A model generated the notes under the pieces. The model was given only the letters and a program-made list of their open reading frames with translations, made no database searches and was not told where the DNA came from. From Zasmidium citrigriseum (Eukaryota > Ascomycota > Dothideomycetes > Mycosphaerellales > Mycosphaerellaceae): a stretch of 64,000 nt of DNA. This document shows, in pieces, positions 1-10,801 of this stretch (its first letter is position 1; each line of letters opens with the position of its first letter). Position numbers and translations under genes: made by a program. Where the stretch lies: positions 904,600 through 968,599 of the forward strand of contig NHNW01000011.1 of NCBI GenBank assembly GCA_002786025.1, read 5' to 3'.

Positions 1-2
1 GC

Positions 3-1520
3 ATTAGAGGAGGGATTACGAGGAGGCAGCCGAGGACGAGTGTGAAGAGCTCTGGGGATGGGCGCAATGGCGGGAGTACGCGAGATAACAGCCACACGCC
101 GGGACATACTGGAGGGAGGCATGCGCATGGCGATGCTGGAGTGGCGGCTGATAGCCCGGTGGTGTCGCCGGTGAATGCGGACAAGATTGACTCGGGTCAG
201 ACTCTGCTGAACCATGCGAATTGGCAGGCTACGGGTGTGATCAACAACTTGCCCCCGCGGGTGCCTTCGAGGAATGATGGACCGGCTACGGGACAGGCGC
301 AGCGCATCAACGAGATGCGGCGCGATACAGGCGGGAACAAGGTCCAGCGTCCGGAGTATGAGAGTGAGGGAATGTGGAAGTTGCAAGAGGCGGCGGAGCT
401 GGGACGTGCGGCAGAGATGGCATTGCGCGAGGTGTTGGGGAGTCTGGAAGCTGCGCAGAAGAAGACGGAGACGAAGGCCCTGTTTGAAGAGTTTGACTTC
501 TACTCGTTGTCATTCCCTGGACTCTGCCTGGCCATACTGCCACCGCCTACCACGCTCTTCAGTCCTACGCCTTTCCCAACCGCCGAGTCCTGGACACTTG
601 GGCCCCCTGGTACGAGACAGTTTGAGGCAATGACGCGCTTCGTGAACGAGCGGTTCAATGAGAAGAGGAAGAGAGAGGGTGTACTGGATTCTGTGGCATT
701 CAGGCATCATAGCCATCTCTCAGGCGCGTGGGAGCACTGGCAGAACTTGTCGGACGCAGATCGAACCTCGGCCTGGACATTGGAGATTCTACGATCATTC
801 TCAAAAGGGCAAGATCAAAAGCGACAGCTGCGAGCTGAGTTGGAGCATTCTCAACAACGTATTCGCCATCTCGAAGCAGAATACGACCGTCTATCGCGAT
901 GCCAGTTGCCGAGGGAATACTTGCTTCATCCCCCGAATACATTGCCGGTGGCGCCGAGTGTCATGCGCGAAGTGAAGCCCTCACAGTTCAAGTCGGACAT
1001 TGCAGACCTAGGTTATGATGCGGAGGCACTACTGTCAAAATGGCGTTCGACTATCAGGGCCACGGCTCGACCTCCCCGCGCACCTCAGCAGACTTCTGTT
1101 TCCAATACACATCAGTACACTGATCAAGGTCGCAACAGCCTACGGGACGACATGGTCATGAACGGCTCCATATGGAATGTAAACGGGCCCATGGCTCGCG
1201 AACCAGGAACCCACATCGACCCGAAAGCCCAAATCGACGCCGTCATCTACGAAACACCCCCCAACCCAGGCGCAGTCGTCGAAGGGGCAGAAGAAGAAGA
1301 CGGCAACTCGAACGCAGACGCCGATGGCGAAGCGGACGACTATGGAAGCTACGGCGAACAGCACGCTCTAATGCGAAGGCAAGACATCCTCGCCAACGGC
1401 GGAATGGGAGCTATGATGAACGCCAACGGCAAACGACCCTTAGCGCCAACACCAGGAAGTAGTGGGCGAGGCGCGACGAAAATGTACAAAATGGGCATGG
1501 AAGGCGATGATGGGAGTTGA
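3..1520 (+). CDS. Unknown protein, 5' end outside window
   Basis: The reading frame is open from base 3 to the stop at 1520 with no ATG near the left edge (the first candidate at 42 is a GTG), so the gene starts outside the window. About 505 residues are visible. The first third is hydrophilic and Gly/Ser/Arg-rich. A structured part around residues 110-350 includes a charged helical stretch and a coiled-coil-like segment rich in Gln, Arg, Leu and Glu near 260-300. The tail is acidic (runs of Glu/Asp) followed by a basic, Gly/Met-rich end. This layout would suit a nuclear or regulatory protein, but I recognise no domain and propose no function. A Pro-rich stretch (PPPTTLFSPTPFP) around residue 180 could be an unspliced in-frame intron. 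The gene is convergent with the next one, 106 bp away. Confidence 0.7.
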   Translation: MRGGITRRQPRTSVKSSGDGRNGGSTRDNSHTPGHTGGRHAHGDAGVAADSPVVSPVNADKIDSGQTLLNHANWQATGVINNLPPRVPSRNDGPATGQAQRINEMRRDTGGNKVQRPEYESEGMWKLQEAAELGRAAEMALREVLGSLEAAQKKTETKALFEEFDFYSLSFPGLCLAILPPPTTLFSPTPFPTAESWTLGPPGTRQFEAMTRFVNERFNEKRKREGVLDSVAFRHHSHLSGAWEHWQNLSDADRTSAWTLEILRSFSKGQDQKRQLRAELEHSQQRIRHLEAEYDRLSRCQLPREYLLHPPNTLPVAPSVMREVKPSQFKSDIADLGYDAEALLSKWRSTIRATARPPRAPQQTSVSNTHQYTDQGRNSLRDDMVMNGSIWNVNGPMAREPGTHIDPKAQIDAVIYETPPNPGAVVEGAEEEDGNSNADADGEADDYGSYGEQHALMRRQDILANGGMGAMMNANGKRPLAPTPGSSGRGATKMYKMGMEGDDGS

Positions 1521-1626
1521 GTATGGGCATGACAGGCTAATTAGATTTTTGTGAGGCAGATATGAACTGACCCAAAAGCTTCAATGTACCCCCTTTTTTA
1601 CAAGTGCTTGCTCTGTCGATTTCGAC

Positions 1627-3226
1627 TCACAAATCGTCTCTTTTGCTCTGAGTGTTTGTTTCGCTGGGTGATCGTACTTTGAGAATCGTTCTTTTGTATC
1701 GTCGAATTGGAGGCGATCCGCTTCCGACTACCTCCAGGATGATGTGGTATTGTTGGCATAGCTCTTGAGCTCCAAGTCCGACATTCTGAGCAGCATTAGG
1801 AGCCGCACACGCCAGCTCAGCAGTCGGTAATTTCGTAGTCACGACTCGCCCGTCATCGCTAATGGTCAAGTTGAGCCTGGGAACAGTATCCACGCTCGCC
1901 TGACTGGCAGATGGTTCGCGGTAGTGGAACCACTTGTACTGCAATGGATTCCGGCCGGTGATGTTAGTGTCCGGATCATAGGTCCCTGAGCCATCGAGTG
2001 TGATCTCTTGCTCGGCGTCCACGTCGAACATCACTGGCGCGCTGCCACAAGACCCGTTTACTGAGACGACCGGGGGGTGGCTGCCGGCGGCGTATTCTGA
2101 CTGGACACTCCATTGAACTCTTGCGGACATTTCGTCCTGGTATGCCTGACGCCAGCGCCAGAGCGTCGCGTGATTGGAGGTGTACGTGTTGTTGTCTTTG
2201 CCGACGACTTCGTCCCTTGTGTCGGTGTACACCATGGTCTGTCGAGAGGGATCAAGGAGTGTGTAGCGACCGCCCCAGCCGCCCCATTCGGGGTAGTCGA
2301 AGGGACCACCGTTTAGGCCATTCATCATGGTGTGCATCAGCGAGGGGGAGTCGCCTTCCATGATGTACGCGATATCTGGATAGTGGGAGCCCAGGGGACC
2401 GATTTGGAAGTGCTTGGAGACGTATTCCTGGGAGATGGATGTTAGCATGAGTCTTGAGTGCTGGGCTGGAAGGATGGAATACCTGAGTCACGAGCGAGCC
2501 ATCTGGTCCACCGCCATCACCACCGTAGAATGTATCGCCGCTCATGCCGGTCCAAGTGGCCAATTGATACTGGTTGAAGCCGTGCAGCGAAACGATATAA
2601 GGAATCGTTGGGAAGTTGGCGCGGATCCATGGGCCGGCATTGTCTTGGTCGCTGATGGTGTAGACACGGAGCTTCTTGGTGAAACTCTCCAATTCGATCT
2701 GAGGTCTGGTGATCCGGACATGGTTCAGTGCTTCTGCGAGAACGTTGACGCCGCCCCAGGCTTGGGTGAAGAGGATCTCATCATCGCCCATGCCGTCAAC
2801 CACGTCGATCAAACGAGTGGCTCCTGAGGACATTGGCGACTTGCCGATGGCCTTTGTTCCGTAGACTGGATGTCCAGCTTTGACGATCGAAGAGAGGTAT
2901 TCTGATGTTGGGAATTCGCCCGCAGAATGTCGATTGAGGTTGTCAACGACAAGTCCAAACGCATGCGTGGTGTTCAGGATCTGCTCTGGAACAACGGAAC
3001 TGTTCAGCCATGTCGAAGTCGTGGCAACCATTCCGGTGATGTTGTATTGATCCGAATGTAGCAGGAGTCTGATGAAGGACATGGTGTCGTCTGGCTCGTT
3101 TGAGATATCGGACATGATGAAGACCTGGGGTTTCTTGTCCAACTGGATTGCTGGCGCACATCGTTGTCCATGGCCCAGGACGGCGTGCAGAAGGCCGGCC
3201 AGAAGACAATACCTGAGCAGACCCAT
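1627..3226 (-). CDS. Secreted DUF1593 / Sde182-like nucleoside-hydrolase-fold protein
   Basis: Two exons, 3226-2483 and 2427-1627, separated by a 55-nt GT-AG intron (2428-2482) in phase 0; 514 residues. The start at 3226 is chosen because it gives a clean signal peptide (MGLLRYCLLAGLLHAVLGHG); an upstream in-frame ATG would add 17 unrelated residues. After the signal, the protein reads PQVFIMSDISNEPDD, the opening of the nucleoside-hydrolase-like domain of the DUF1593 family (PF07632), which runs to about residue 300 with the typical TQAWGGVNVLAEAL and YTISDQDNAGPWIR stretches. The C-terminal third is a beta-rich, Ig-like region as in Sde182-type proteins. The family is linked to binding or processing of plant polysaccharides, but its reaction is not firmly known. 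Probably secreted; function inferred from family only. Confidence 0.88.
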
Positions 3227-3699
3227 CTTGCTGTGAAATAGAAAGACGAACGCAACGAAATCGACAAACTCAAACACGCGGGAACTTGCCTATTTACATT
3301 CAACCAACTTCTCCGATTGAAGGCCATCGCTTCGGTCCCTAAACCGTCGAGGGAACGGCTCTCCGGTCGAACAACGACCCGACTGGTTTCTTTGATCGCA
3401 CTCATCGCACTTGAATCATCTCTCGAAGTTCTGCCGGATGAACTAAAGAGTAACGATTGCATCCCGATCGCTAGTGCGAGTGAGGTCACTGCCGACGATG
3501 AAGTGCCAAGTGCGGAGACGGCATTTGGTGGCTCCTGTTTGGCAGAAGAGGCATTCGTAGCCCGTGAGGTCAATCGCACGGCAGTCGTTTGGGCGGTTAG
3601 GGGACTTTGGCGAGGCATGAATACTGATCTTTCTGGATATCGTTCTGCTTCTGTGTTGTTCATGAGAACGGCATGTTCTGAACCCCGGCTTTGGGCAGG

Positions 3700-3935
3700 C
3701 CTTGTCACTGCTGGGTTTCCCCAGTGGAGAAGGAGCACCAACCCCACGCCAAAAGATTTTGCATCGGCATCGGCATCGGCGTCACTGTCCGATATCGTTC
3801 ATGTTCTTTGCGATGGTGTTTGAAACCAACGACCTTGAACCTGTGGCGTGGTTGCGCCTTGACAGATCCATCGTCTACTAACTCACCAATGGCTCTCTCC
3901 CAACCTCATGAGTCTGTGTGAAGAATCCTCGACAG
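3700..3935 (+). repeat. Degenerate direct repeat, copy A
   Basis: Short near-identical blocks occur here and at 6,034-6,225 in the same order and orientation: CTTGTCA followed by GCTGGG, then GAGCACCA-CCCCACG, then CTTTGCGATGG, then TGTGA-GAATCCTC. The spacing between blocks differs by small indels. Together the two copies bracket the metallo-beta-lactamase gene. Confidence 0.5.
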
Positions 3936-4793
3936 ATTGCCTGTCGTGCCAGCGTCGGCAATGTTCGTATGTGCTAACATTCATTGTCAAACAAAGTGTC
4001 TTGAGTATGTTTTTCGAGCGCTGACTGTTGATTTAGTAGATTGATGAGGTTGATGGTTGATGGCGGGTTGTTTTGGTGTGAGTTTGCACACCTCGAAAGG
4101 GGGTCCGTGCGCGACGGAAGGATCAGCTCAGCTCAGCGCTTCCTTTCCTCTGGCAGCCTGGCTCTTTCCTGGGCCGCACACTTTGATATACATCTTGCTC
4201 TCTGGATCCACACTTCGACAATCCCTTGGAACAGTTCTGGCCATTTCACACCACGGCGGACGTAGAAGATTCTCATCTCGCCCTTGATTGGATGAGCGCC
4301 TCAGTTCCGCATGCTGACGAAAGAATCAACTACCTCCGGTGGCACGGATCAGATCATATACCAGCACTTAGAGCTCGGCAGACCTCATCAAGATTGAGGA
4401 CCAGTCTATTACGACCAACGAGGCTAGCCTATGGCGCAAGAAAAACGAATATTGTCCAGTCTGCTCGGCGCCCACAGCACGAACACCACGTCCAGCAAGA
4501 TAATCCATTCTCTGGTGGGCACCTTTTACGCAGAATGCATTCCAAGTGACCATAAAGCCTCGTCGCATGCCCACGAGAAGCAATCGATCACTCTTGTTGG
4601 GTTTTCACACATTGCGCTGCCAAGTCGTTGAGAGACCGGGCTCTTCGGCCGGCTCGACGACGTGCCCGGGTCAGGCAATTTCGAAAATGATTGTAGCAAG
4701 TGGACTTTGGTAATCAGGACGTACGAGATTCCGCGCTCAACAATCTCTACCGCTCTGCTACTGACTGTCATGCCGACATTGGAGCCAGCAGGA

Positions 4794-4799
4794 TATAAG
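4794..4799 (+). promoter_or_regulatory. Possible TATA element of the metallo-beta-lactamase gene
   Basis: TATAAG lies 85 bp before the ATG at 4884. A similar element sits at nearly the same distance before the oxygenase and BYS1 genes, which supports a real core promoter. No transcript data. Confidence 0.4.
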
Positions 4800-4883
4800 A
4801 ATGTTCTCACGTTCAGGTCTAGATGAAGCGACACACAACGCTCAAGCAATCGTCGTTACTCTTGCCCCTTTCGCAACTCGGCC

Positions 4884-5972
4884 ATGTTGTTCAACGCTCT
4901 CTCCTTGCTCTCGCTGGCAGCAGCCTCGCCAGTACGGGACAATAGTTCCTCTTCGCAACCAGCACAACCGCCTGTGCCCCAGGAACCCCTTCAAGTCTTC
5001 ACGCACATCAACACTGGCCCCTCACTCGATGTGGTCTCATCCCTTATCGTTGGATGTAACTCCGCCGTACTTATCGACATGCCGCTTGCAATCCCTCAAG
5101 CTGAGGAGCTCGCCCAATGGATCCGCAATGTAACCGACAAGCCTCTGGTCGCTGCCTTCACCACGCACTTCCATCCAGATCACTATCTCAGCGGTGCGGC
5201 CGTGCTGGAACATTTCCCAGACGCGAAGTACTACGCCAACCCCAAGGCCGCGGCGTTGATCGAGAACGAGCGGAAACAGAAGGTAACGATTCATCTCAAA
5301 CAAGGCCGCTTTTCTCCGCGACCCGCGCTGACTTGTCTTCGTACCTAGGCGGCGGCTTGGGGCTCAATGCTTGGTAACGACACTGTGGTGCAAGACCCAA
5401 CCGTACCCAACCCATATGACTTCACGTTCTTCACCCTTCCCGGCGATGAAGACCAACCGATCCATCTCCTGAGCCCCCTCAGCGGCGATACTATTGACGA
5501 GACCCTCTTTTGGATACCCTCCACTCGAACATTGATCGCCGGCGACAGCGTGTACTCTCACCAAGTCCACCTCTGGCTTGCCGACCTCCTTACTCCTTCC
5601 CTGACCGAATCCTGGCTTTCGATCCTCGATTTCATCGCCGAACTCGAGCCGAATGTCATCGTTCCAGGACACGCACTGACGAACGACTCGTTCACCGCCG
5701 GACGAGATCTCCAGCACAGCCGCAAATACGTGGAGTTCTTCCAGCAACACATCGAAGCACTTGGTTCCGATGCAATGACACCAGAAGAGATTTCTGCGAA
5801 TTTGACGACGGCTTTCCCGGGACTGCTCAACAACACGCAGGCGTCGACTACATCCGCTACATTGGTCAATATCTCGGCGGAGCAATTTGGTATTGGCGGC
5901 ACGAAACAGGTTCACTACGTCGACCTTGAGGCATACAACAATGCGACAGCGATGGAGGGCTGGAATCTTTGA
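4884..5972 (+). CDS. Secreted metallo-beta-lactamase-fold hydrolase
   Basis: Exons 4884-5282 and 5349-5972 are joined across a 66-nt phase-0 intron (GTAACG...CCTAG), giving 340 residues. The N-terminus is a signal peptide (MLFNALSLLSLAAASP), so export is likely. The zinc-binding HxHxDH motif is present as THFHPDHYLSG (His95, His97, Asp99, His100). Later metal ligands are visible in AGDSVYSH and in VPGHAL. These define the MBL fold (PF00753), as in glyoxalase II-like and quinone/lactone hydrolases of secondary metabolism. Substrate cannot be told from sequence. The C-terminal part, after the PGH motif, is helical and Asn/Thr-rich with potential N-glycosylation sites. The gene is bracketed by degenerate direct repeats. 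Confidence 0.9.
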
Positions 5973-6033
5973 ACAATCGCTGTCGTAAAGGCTCGGCCGT
6001 AGAGGGTTTAGTCAACATCTTTGAGCATGTGAG

Positions 6034-6225
6034 CAAGCACTTGTCAATGCTGGGGTCCCCAGTGTGGAGAGCACCAGCCCCACGTCAAGCGTCGAGGCCG
6101 GTCGTACCGGCACCGGCATCGCACAATCATCCTTTGCGATGGAAACGACGAACTCGTGCGTAACCACTCAGACGTTCACCTCATCATCAGCATCTTCTCA
6201 CTCTAATCAAGTCTCAATGTGAGAA
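6034..6225 (+). repeat. Degenerate direct repeat, copy B
   Basis: Partner of the copy at 3,700-3,935, same orientation. It begins about 60 bp after the MBL stop codon. Shared blocks include GAGCACCAGCCCCACG and CCTTTGCGATGG. Confidence 0.5.
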
Positions 6226-6563
6226 TCCTCACCATCACGGCTCCAGAGAGGGCTCAACCCGCGAGCCCCTCATTCGGCCAACGTCATCGCGGAATCGAAA
6301 GCAAAGCGCGGAAACAGTGCGAACGACACACCTTCTTCGGCAAGTGATCAAGTCCAGAAGTCAGCGCCAATCGCAAGAGTCGCAAGAGCTCCTAGCTAAG
6401 ATACCCTTCAATCCATGTCCGTCTGACAGACCAGGTAGTTCCTCTCTTCAATAGGTGATATTTCGCACCTTGATTCCATTCTTACATCCGCTCTACGCTC
6501 TTGCCCTATCCAGGCCATTTTGTCTGTCAACTCATCATCAGCTTACGAAGAACTCACTGCTGG

Positions 6564-6569
6564 TATAAG
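6564..6569 (+). promoter_or_regulatory. Possible TATA element of the oxygenase gene
   Basis: TATAAG (in GGTATAAGG) lies 77 bp before the ATG at 6641 and is followed by a pyrimidine-rich leader. Confidence 0.4.
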
Positions 6570-6640
6570 GGTCTCTCTTCGATCTCATCGCCACTTCACT
6601 TCACCTCACCTCACCTCTCACCACCACAAGAACAATCAAA

Positions 6641-7825
6641 ATGCCGCACGCAGAAACCTACACCGAATTCACCCCCGACAAATACCCTCCCTTCCCAGAC
6701 TCGCCCGAATTCCCTACCATCAACCTCGAGACCATCTCCCTCAAGAAACTCCAAGCCAATGATCCCGCCGAGCAAGACCGCGTCTTCGAAGCCTGCAAGA
6801 ACTGGGGATTCTTCTACCTCGAACTGCCCGACTCGGAACAAGGACAGGTGATCAAGGATGGAGCGGATGACATCTGTCGCGTGGCGGAGAAGATTTTCCA
6901 ACTGAGTTTGGACGAGAAGATGAGTTATGTGCCGACGGGGAAGGATCTTTTTGGGTAAGGAATCAAGCAACTCCTATCCTCACTGAGGTGCCTTCTAACG
7001 AGGTTGACAGGTATAAGAAAGTCGGCGAGACGAGAGCCGATAAACAAGGCACCCGCGACACAGCCGAATTCTTCAACGTCTCCAAAAACGACATGATAAC
7101 CCCGGACGCCCAAATGACGCGCAAATGGCCCAAGCCCGTCATGGACAACAAACCGCTCTTCGCCAAGTACTCCACCGCAGCGCACTCCATCGGCATGCAG
7201 ATCATGGACGTGCTGGCGAAGAAGTTGGGGATCGATCCGGAGGAGATTCATTCGAGGCATGAGTTGGAGAAGTTGGCGGGCGATCATGTGAGGTTGACGA
7301 GGGGCCCGCCGAGGAAGACGGTGGAGATGCCGGAGATTCAGACGCCGAGTCATACGGATTTTGGGACGTGAGTTTTTCTTTCGTTTACCTTCTTTTCTTG
7401 TTGAATGTCGTGCTGACTTTTGGGGTAGGATCACAATCTTGATGAACTGGCTCGGCGGGCTCCAGGTCTATGGTTCCCCTAACCACATCCTTGGAAACTT
7501 GGACTTCGATGACGGCTCCGCCAACTCCTGGCTCTGGGTCAAGCCCAAACCAAACTGCGCCATTGTCAATCTCGGTGACGCAGCCGTGAAGTTCACAAAT
7601 GGCGTCCTCTGCTCCGGCAGGCATCGTGTGGTTCCTTCTCCTGGCGAGCAAGGCAAGTGGCCAAGGTACAGTGTGGTGTATTTCGTCCGGCCGAATGATG
7701 ATTGCAAGTTGAAGACGTTGAAGGGTGAGGGTGTACCAGAGGCGGAGGATTCCGATGGTGAGGGAATCAATGCGAAGGAGTGGATTCATTTGCAGAGGGA
7801 GAGGTTGAGAGGGGCGGATAATTGA
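6641..7825 (+). CDS. 2-oxoglutarate/Fe(II)-dependent dioxygenase (isopenicillin N synthase-like)
   Basis: Three exons, 6641-6954, 7011-7367 and 7429-7825, with introns of 56 and 61 nt; 355 residues. The N-terminal DIOX_N domain begins around PTINLETISLKKL and includes ACKNWGFFYLELP. The C-terminal jelly-roll contains the facial triad HTD (His219, Asp221, in SHTDFGTITIL) and His289 in GRHRVV, plus the 2-oxoglutarate-binding Arg303/Ser305 in WPRYSVV. All catalytic residues are therefore present. Such enzymes hydroxylate, desaturate or cyclise small molecules, often in secondary metabolism or hormone turnover; the substrate is unknown. Both introns interrupt conserved motifs (FG|YK and FG|TIT), and the motifs are restored exactly on splicing. 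Convergent with VPS27. Confidence 0.93.
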
Positions 7826-8020
7826 TTCAGAGAAGAACGGGAGGAATGACTGCACGATAAGAATGACCTGATGATTGACTGGGGATTTTTGTACAACACT
7901 GATGTTTCGTTCGCGGAAAAGAAGTTGGGAACATAACTTACCGTTTCGCAATTTGAAAGGTATCCTGAGTCTACTCCTGAATTCTCCAATTTGGGTATAA
8001 AGCTGTCGGACCGCTAGTAT

Positions 8021-10201
8021 CTACAATTCGATTAGGCTCTCCTCCTTCACCTGCGGTGCATGCTGGGGTGCGGTTGGAAAGCTTTCTTGGCCATAGCCTC
8101 CATGAGCAGCAGGTGCCTGCGGCCATTGCTGCCCTGGCTGAGGCTGCAATTGTTGGCGCGGTACTTGCTGCTGGTAGTATTGCTGTGATGGCTGGCGCTG
8201 CAAAGGCGGTTGCTGGGGTTGTTGATACGGTTGTTGTGGTGGCGGTGCTTGCTGGAATTGCTGAGGAGGGGGCTGCTGTTGGTATGGTTGTGGTTGGGAA
8301 GGTGGTGGTTGGTGGTACATTTCGGGGCTTGGCGGCTGCTGATGACTAGATCCTGGCGGAGCAGATGGTTGTTGTTGCTGCTGGTCGCCAAAGTAGAAGC
8401 TTGCTGCAGGATCTGCGGGAGGAGAAGTGACTTGTGGATTTGAGTGTTGCGACGTATGGCTGGGGGCGTACTGCGAGGAGGGTTGCGAATAGTGTTGCGC
8501 CGATTCGCGTCTCTGGAGCTGCAGTGTTTGTTCAGGAGGCGGCTGTTGAGGGTATGGTGCTGCTGCTTGTGGTTGAGATGGCTGGTAGTAGGATGCCTCA
8601 GGCGGGGGTGCTCCATACGAGGACACACGCTTGTCGAATGAAGGATAGGGGGCCGCTGCCTGAGGTGGTGCATAGCCACCAAATCCGGCCTGAGGTTGGG
8701 GCGGGGCGTATCCATCCATTTGGGGGGCGTTGCCAGTATAGTAGCTCTCCATTCCGCTCTGGCCCTCGTTCACGGTCGAGGGAATACTGGGGTACATGCT
8801 CGACCTTTGAGGGGCTCCATATCTGCCTGAAGTGTACGCATTCGCCATTCGCTCTTCCAGCATCCGGTCATAGTATCGCACAACGGTAGCCAATTTCGAG
8901 TGGAGGTCCAATAGAGTGTCGTGTTTGCTCATAGTCTCTCCATACGTCCTCGCCAATTTTGGTCTCAGTGTACCTATGCTCTCATACAGCTCCTGGATCT
9001 GTGGCTCCCTAAGTATTGTTCCAGGTGGCTGATGTTGTAATCGATCGACGAGGGTTGCGAACAAGTTGATGTTCTCGGCTTCGACAGGAGTCAGTTCGAA
9101 TTGGTTGTTGGGCTTGAACTGAGCAGCTGGTGCAGCATTCGAAGAGGATGATTGCTCCTTCAACTCCTTTGCATGTCTCTTCTTCTGCTCCTCCATGTCC
9201 TGCAAGCTTGCCGCAATAGCTGCCTTGAGATCTGCGTCTTCCTCTTCTTCTTGCGGCTTTGCTTGACTCTTGCTCGTCCCGTTCGTTTGTGGCTTCGGTG
9301 TTTGGATCTGAGACTGAGGCACATATCCTGAACCAGAATGCCCCTTGCTCTCTTCCAGGCTCATCTCTAGGGCTCTCTTCAAGTCCGCGTCAAAGCTGTC
9401 CTCCGTCACCCGTGCCCCTCTGGGTTGCATTCGCTCTGGCCCCAAGCTAGATCCCTGCCATAACGTTCTCTTGCTTCCAGTCGGGCTTTGTGGTGCTGGA
9501 GTCCCTCGACTCTTCTCCGTGAGTCTCGCGTAGCATCCATCGTCAACTCTTACAGCCTGCATGATTCCAAGATGCGGCAGTGGCAGGGACTTGCTCGAGC
9601 AGGTACCGCAGAAGACATTTCCACAATTGCGACAGTGGTGCTTCCGGTTCGTGAAGGTGAACTTTTCCCGGCATCGCATACATACATCGCTGTCAGCCCA
9701 CTCGGGCGGCGCTGAGGAGTCGAACATGCTGCTGGCAACCTCTTGCTTCGGAGGGAAGCGGAAGCCTTCGTGTTGAAGTGTTCTGTATGTCTCGTTGATA
9801 TATGTGAGGCTTTCCCGGCCCTGTGCTCCAGAGGCCCAGTTCTGAATGAGCTCGAGGATCTTCGCCTTGACGTCGTTGTTGGGCTCTGCGTAGCCACTTG
9901 CTTTCAGGATGCTTGTGAGGTTATCGATGAATTCTCTGCTGGCAATCTCGGCGATGAAGTGGGTGCCACCGTTCTTGACACAGGTGTCGGTGAGGTTTAA
10001 GGCGGCGAGCTGGACGTTGGGGTTCTTGTTGCCTATGCGGCGCTTGAGGCTCCGCATGGCCTCTTTCGGCGAGGCTGTCTTGCTGCGGATGACATCGCTG
10101 ATCTCGAGATTGAGGGCGATATCTTCTAGTGAGCTCGAGGTGGCGCGTTCGATCTGGGCGTCGAGCTCGGTGTTGGCGGCGTTGCCAAACCACGAAGTCA
10201 T
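8021..10201 (-). CDS. VPS27: Vps27, ESCRT-0 subunit
   Basis: Intronless, 726 residues. Domains in order: VHS (about 1-150); FYVE zinc finger (168-228) with the PI3P-binding RKHHCR motif at 186-191 and the paired CxxC ligands; two ubiquitin-interacting motifs, [15 protein letters not shown] (about 271-285) and [15 protein letters not shown] (about 322-337); a coiled-coil GAT-like segment; and a very long Pro/Gln/Tyr-rich tail ending in LIEL, a clathrin-box-type sequence. This is the full architecture of Vps27/Hrs, which gathers ubiquitinated cargo on endosomes and recruits ESCRT-I for sorting into multivesicular bodies. The Gln-rich tail produces long meaningless open frames on the opposite strand. 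Divergent from a deubiquitinase gene of the same pathway, 600 bp away. Confidence 0.96.
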   Translation of the reverse strand: MTSWFGNAANTELDAQIERATSSSLEDIALNLEISDVIRSKTASPKEAMRSLKRRIGNKNPNVQLAALNLTDTCVKNGGTHFIAEIASREFIDNLTSILKASGYAEPNNDVKAKILELIQNWASGAQGRESLTYINETYRTLQHEGFRFPPKQEVASSMFDSSAPPEWADSDVCMRCREKFTFTNRKHHCRNCGNVFCGTCSSKSLPLPHLGIMQAVRVDDGCYARLTEKSRGTPAPQSPTGSKRTLWQGSSLGPERMQPRGARVTEDSFDADLKRALEMSLEESKGHSGSGYVPQSQIQTPKPQTNGTSKSQAKPQEEEEDADLKAAIAASLQDMEEQKKRHAKELKEQSSSSNAAPAAQFKPNNQFELTPVEAENINLFATLVDRLQHQPPGTILREPQIQELYESIGTLRPKLARTYGETMSKHDTLLDLHSKLATVVRYYDRMLEERMANAYTSGRYGAPQRSSMYPSIPSTVNEGQSGMESYYTGNAPQMDGYAPPQPQAGFGGYAPPQAAAPYPSFDKRVSSYGAPPPEASYYQPSQPQAAAPYPQQPPPEQTLQLQRRESAQHYSQPSSQYAPSHTSQHSNPQVTSPPADPAASFYFGDQQQQQPSAPPGSSHQQPPSPEMYHQPPPSQPQPYQQQPPPQQFQQAPPPQQPYQQPQQPPLQRQPSQQYYQQQVPRQQLQPQPGQQWPQAPAAHGGYGQESFPTAPQHAPQVKEESLIEL

Positions 10202-10801
10202 GGCGACTGCTTGCTGCTGGTCGTGTCGCCGGCGCTGGGGGCGGAGGGTGGGGGCGTAGGCCGTCTTCCAGAACAGGTTCCGTGTTATGGTGGCCTTGTC
10301 GGAGTGCAGAGTCTGGGCGGGTGCAGCAGGTGGATTTGATTAAAAGAAGAATGAAATTGTTGATTCAGTGGTCAGCAGTGCAGCAGTGTGTGGCAGTCCA
10401 GGTCCCTCCAGCTCAGACGGCATCTGGATTGGGCCCAGCGCCTGCGTCATTGCCAGCGATTCGCGCCCAGCATTCATTCACTCACGCCCTCACCACCACC
10501 AGCACTCCAACGACGACACTCTCCCAACTACACGGCTTTCTAACTCACTGAAAACACGCAAGACCTCCGTGAACTCCTCTCCGATCGCCAGCAATCGCCA
10601 CCGCCACTCTACCGACCAGATTCCGATCACGCCCTCAATTGCCAATACCGAATACCGCCTGCCTGCTGGCTGATTCCATCCGACGCGTGGACGCTGCAGC
10701 AATCTGCCCTCGTCTGCGACTCTACTCCAGATCAATCGCCTGCCCTCCTCCGCTGCCCTCCACCACGACATGCGGCGGTGCTCCCTCCCCCATCCGCCAC
10801 C
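10202..10801. promoter_or_regulatory. Shared divergent promoter of VPS27 and the ubiquitin hydrolase
   Basis: A 600-bp interval between two head-to-head genes. It contains CACCACCACCAGCACTCC-like and CAGCAGTG tracts and is otherwise unremarkable. No ORF is supported. Because both genes act in endosomal ubiquitin sorting, co-regulation from here is conceivable but not shown. Confidence 0.5.

Larger units (their letters stand above)
3227..4883. other. Intergenic region with a degenerate repeat copy
   Basis: This 1.66-kb stretch separates the divergent DUF1593 and metallo-beta-lactamase genes. Open frames on both strands around 3,000-3,820 have no recognisable protein features and overlap each other, so I do not call a gene. 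Around 3,700-3,935 the sequence resembles a stretch just after the next gene (6,034-6,225). A trinucleotide-like run of ATCGGC units sits at 3,763-3,783. A TATAAG lies at 4,794. Confidence 0.6.
5973..6640. other. Intergenic region, includes repeat copy B
   Basis: No gene is visible between the MBL protein and the oxygenase. The first 250 bases contain repeat copy B; the last 150 are C/T-rich, as expected of a fungal promoter and leader. Confidence 0.6.

Noticed and set aside
3004..3747. Long minus-strand frame (247 codons) overlapping the DUF1593 gene start
   Set aside because: No recognisable features, overlaps a well-supported gene in another frame, and composition is Ser/Arg-rich noise.
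3317..3823. 168-codon plus-strand frame
   Set aside because: Ends in the ATCGGC run (ASASASAS), no domain, no splice-consistent extension; includes part of the degenerate repeat.
8056..8349. Hydrophobic Ala/Val-rich plus-strand frame
   Set aside because: It is the antisense of the Pro/Gln-rich tail of Vps27; such tails always give hydrophobic opposite frames.
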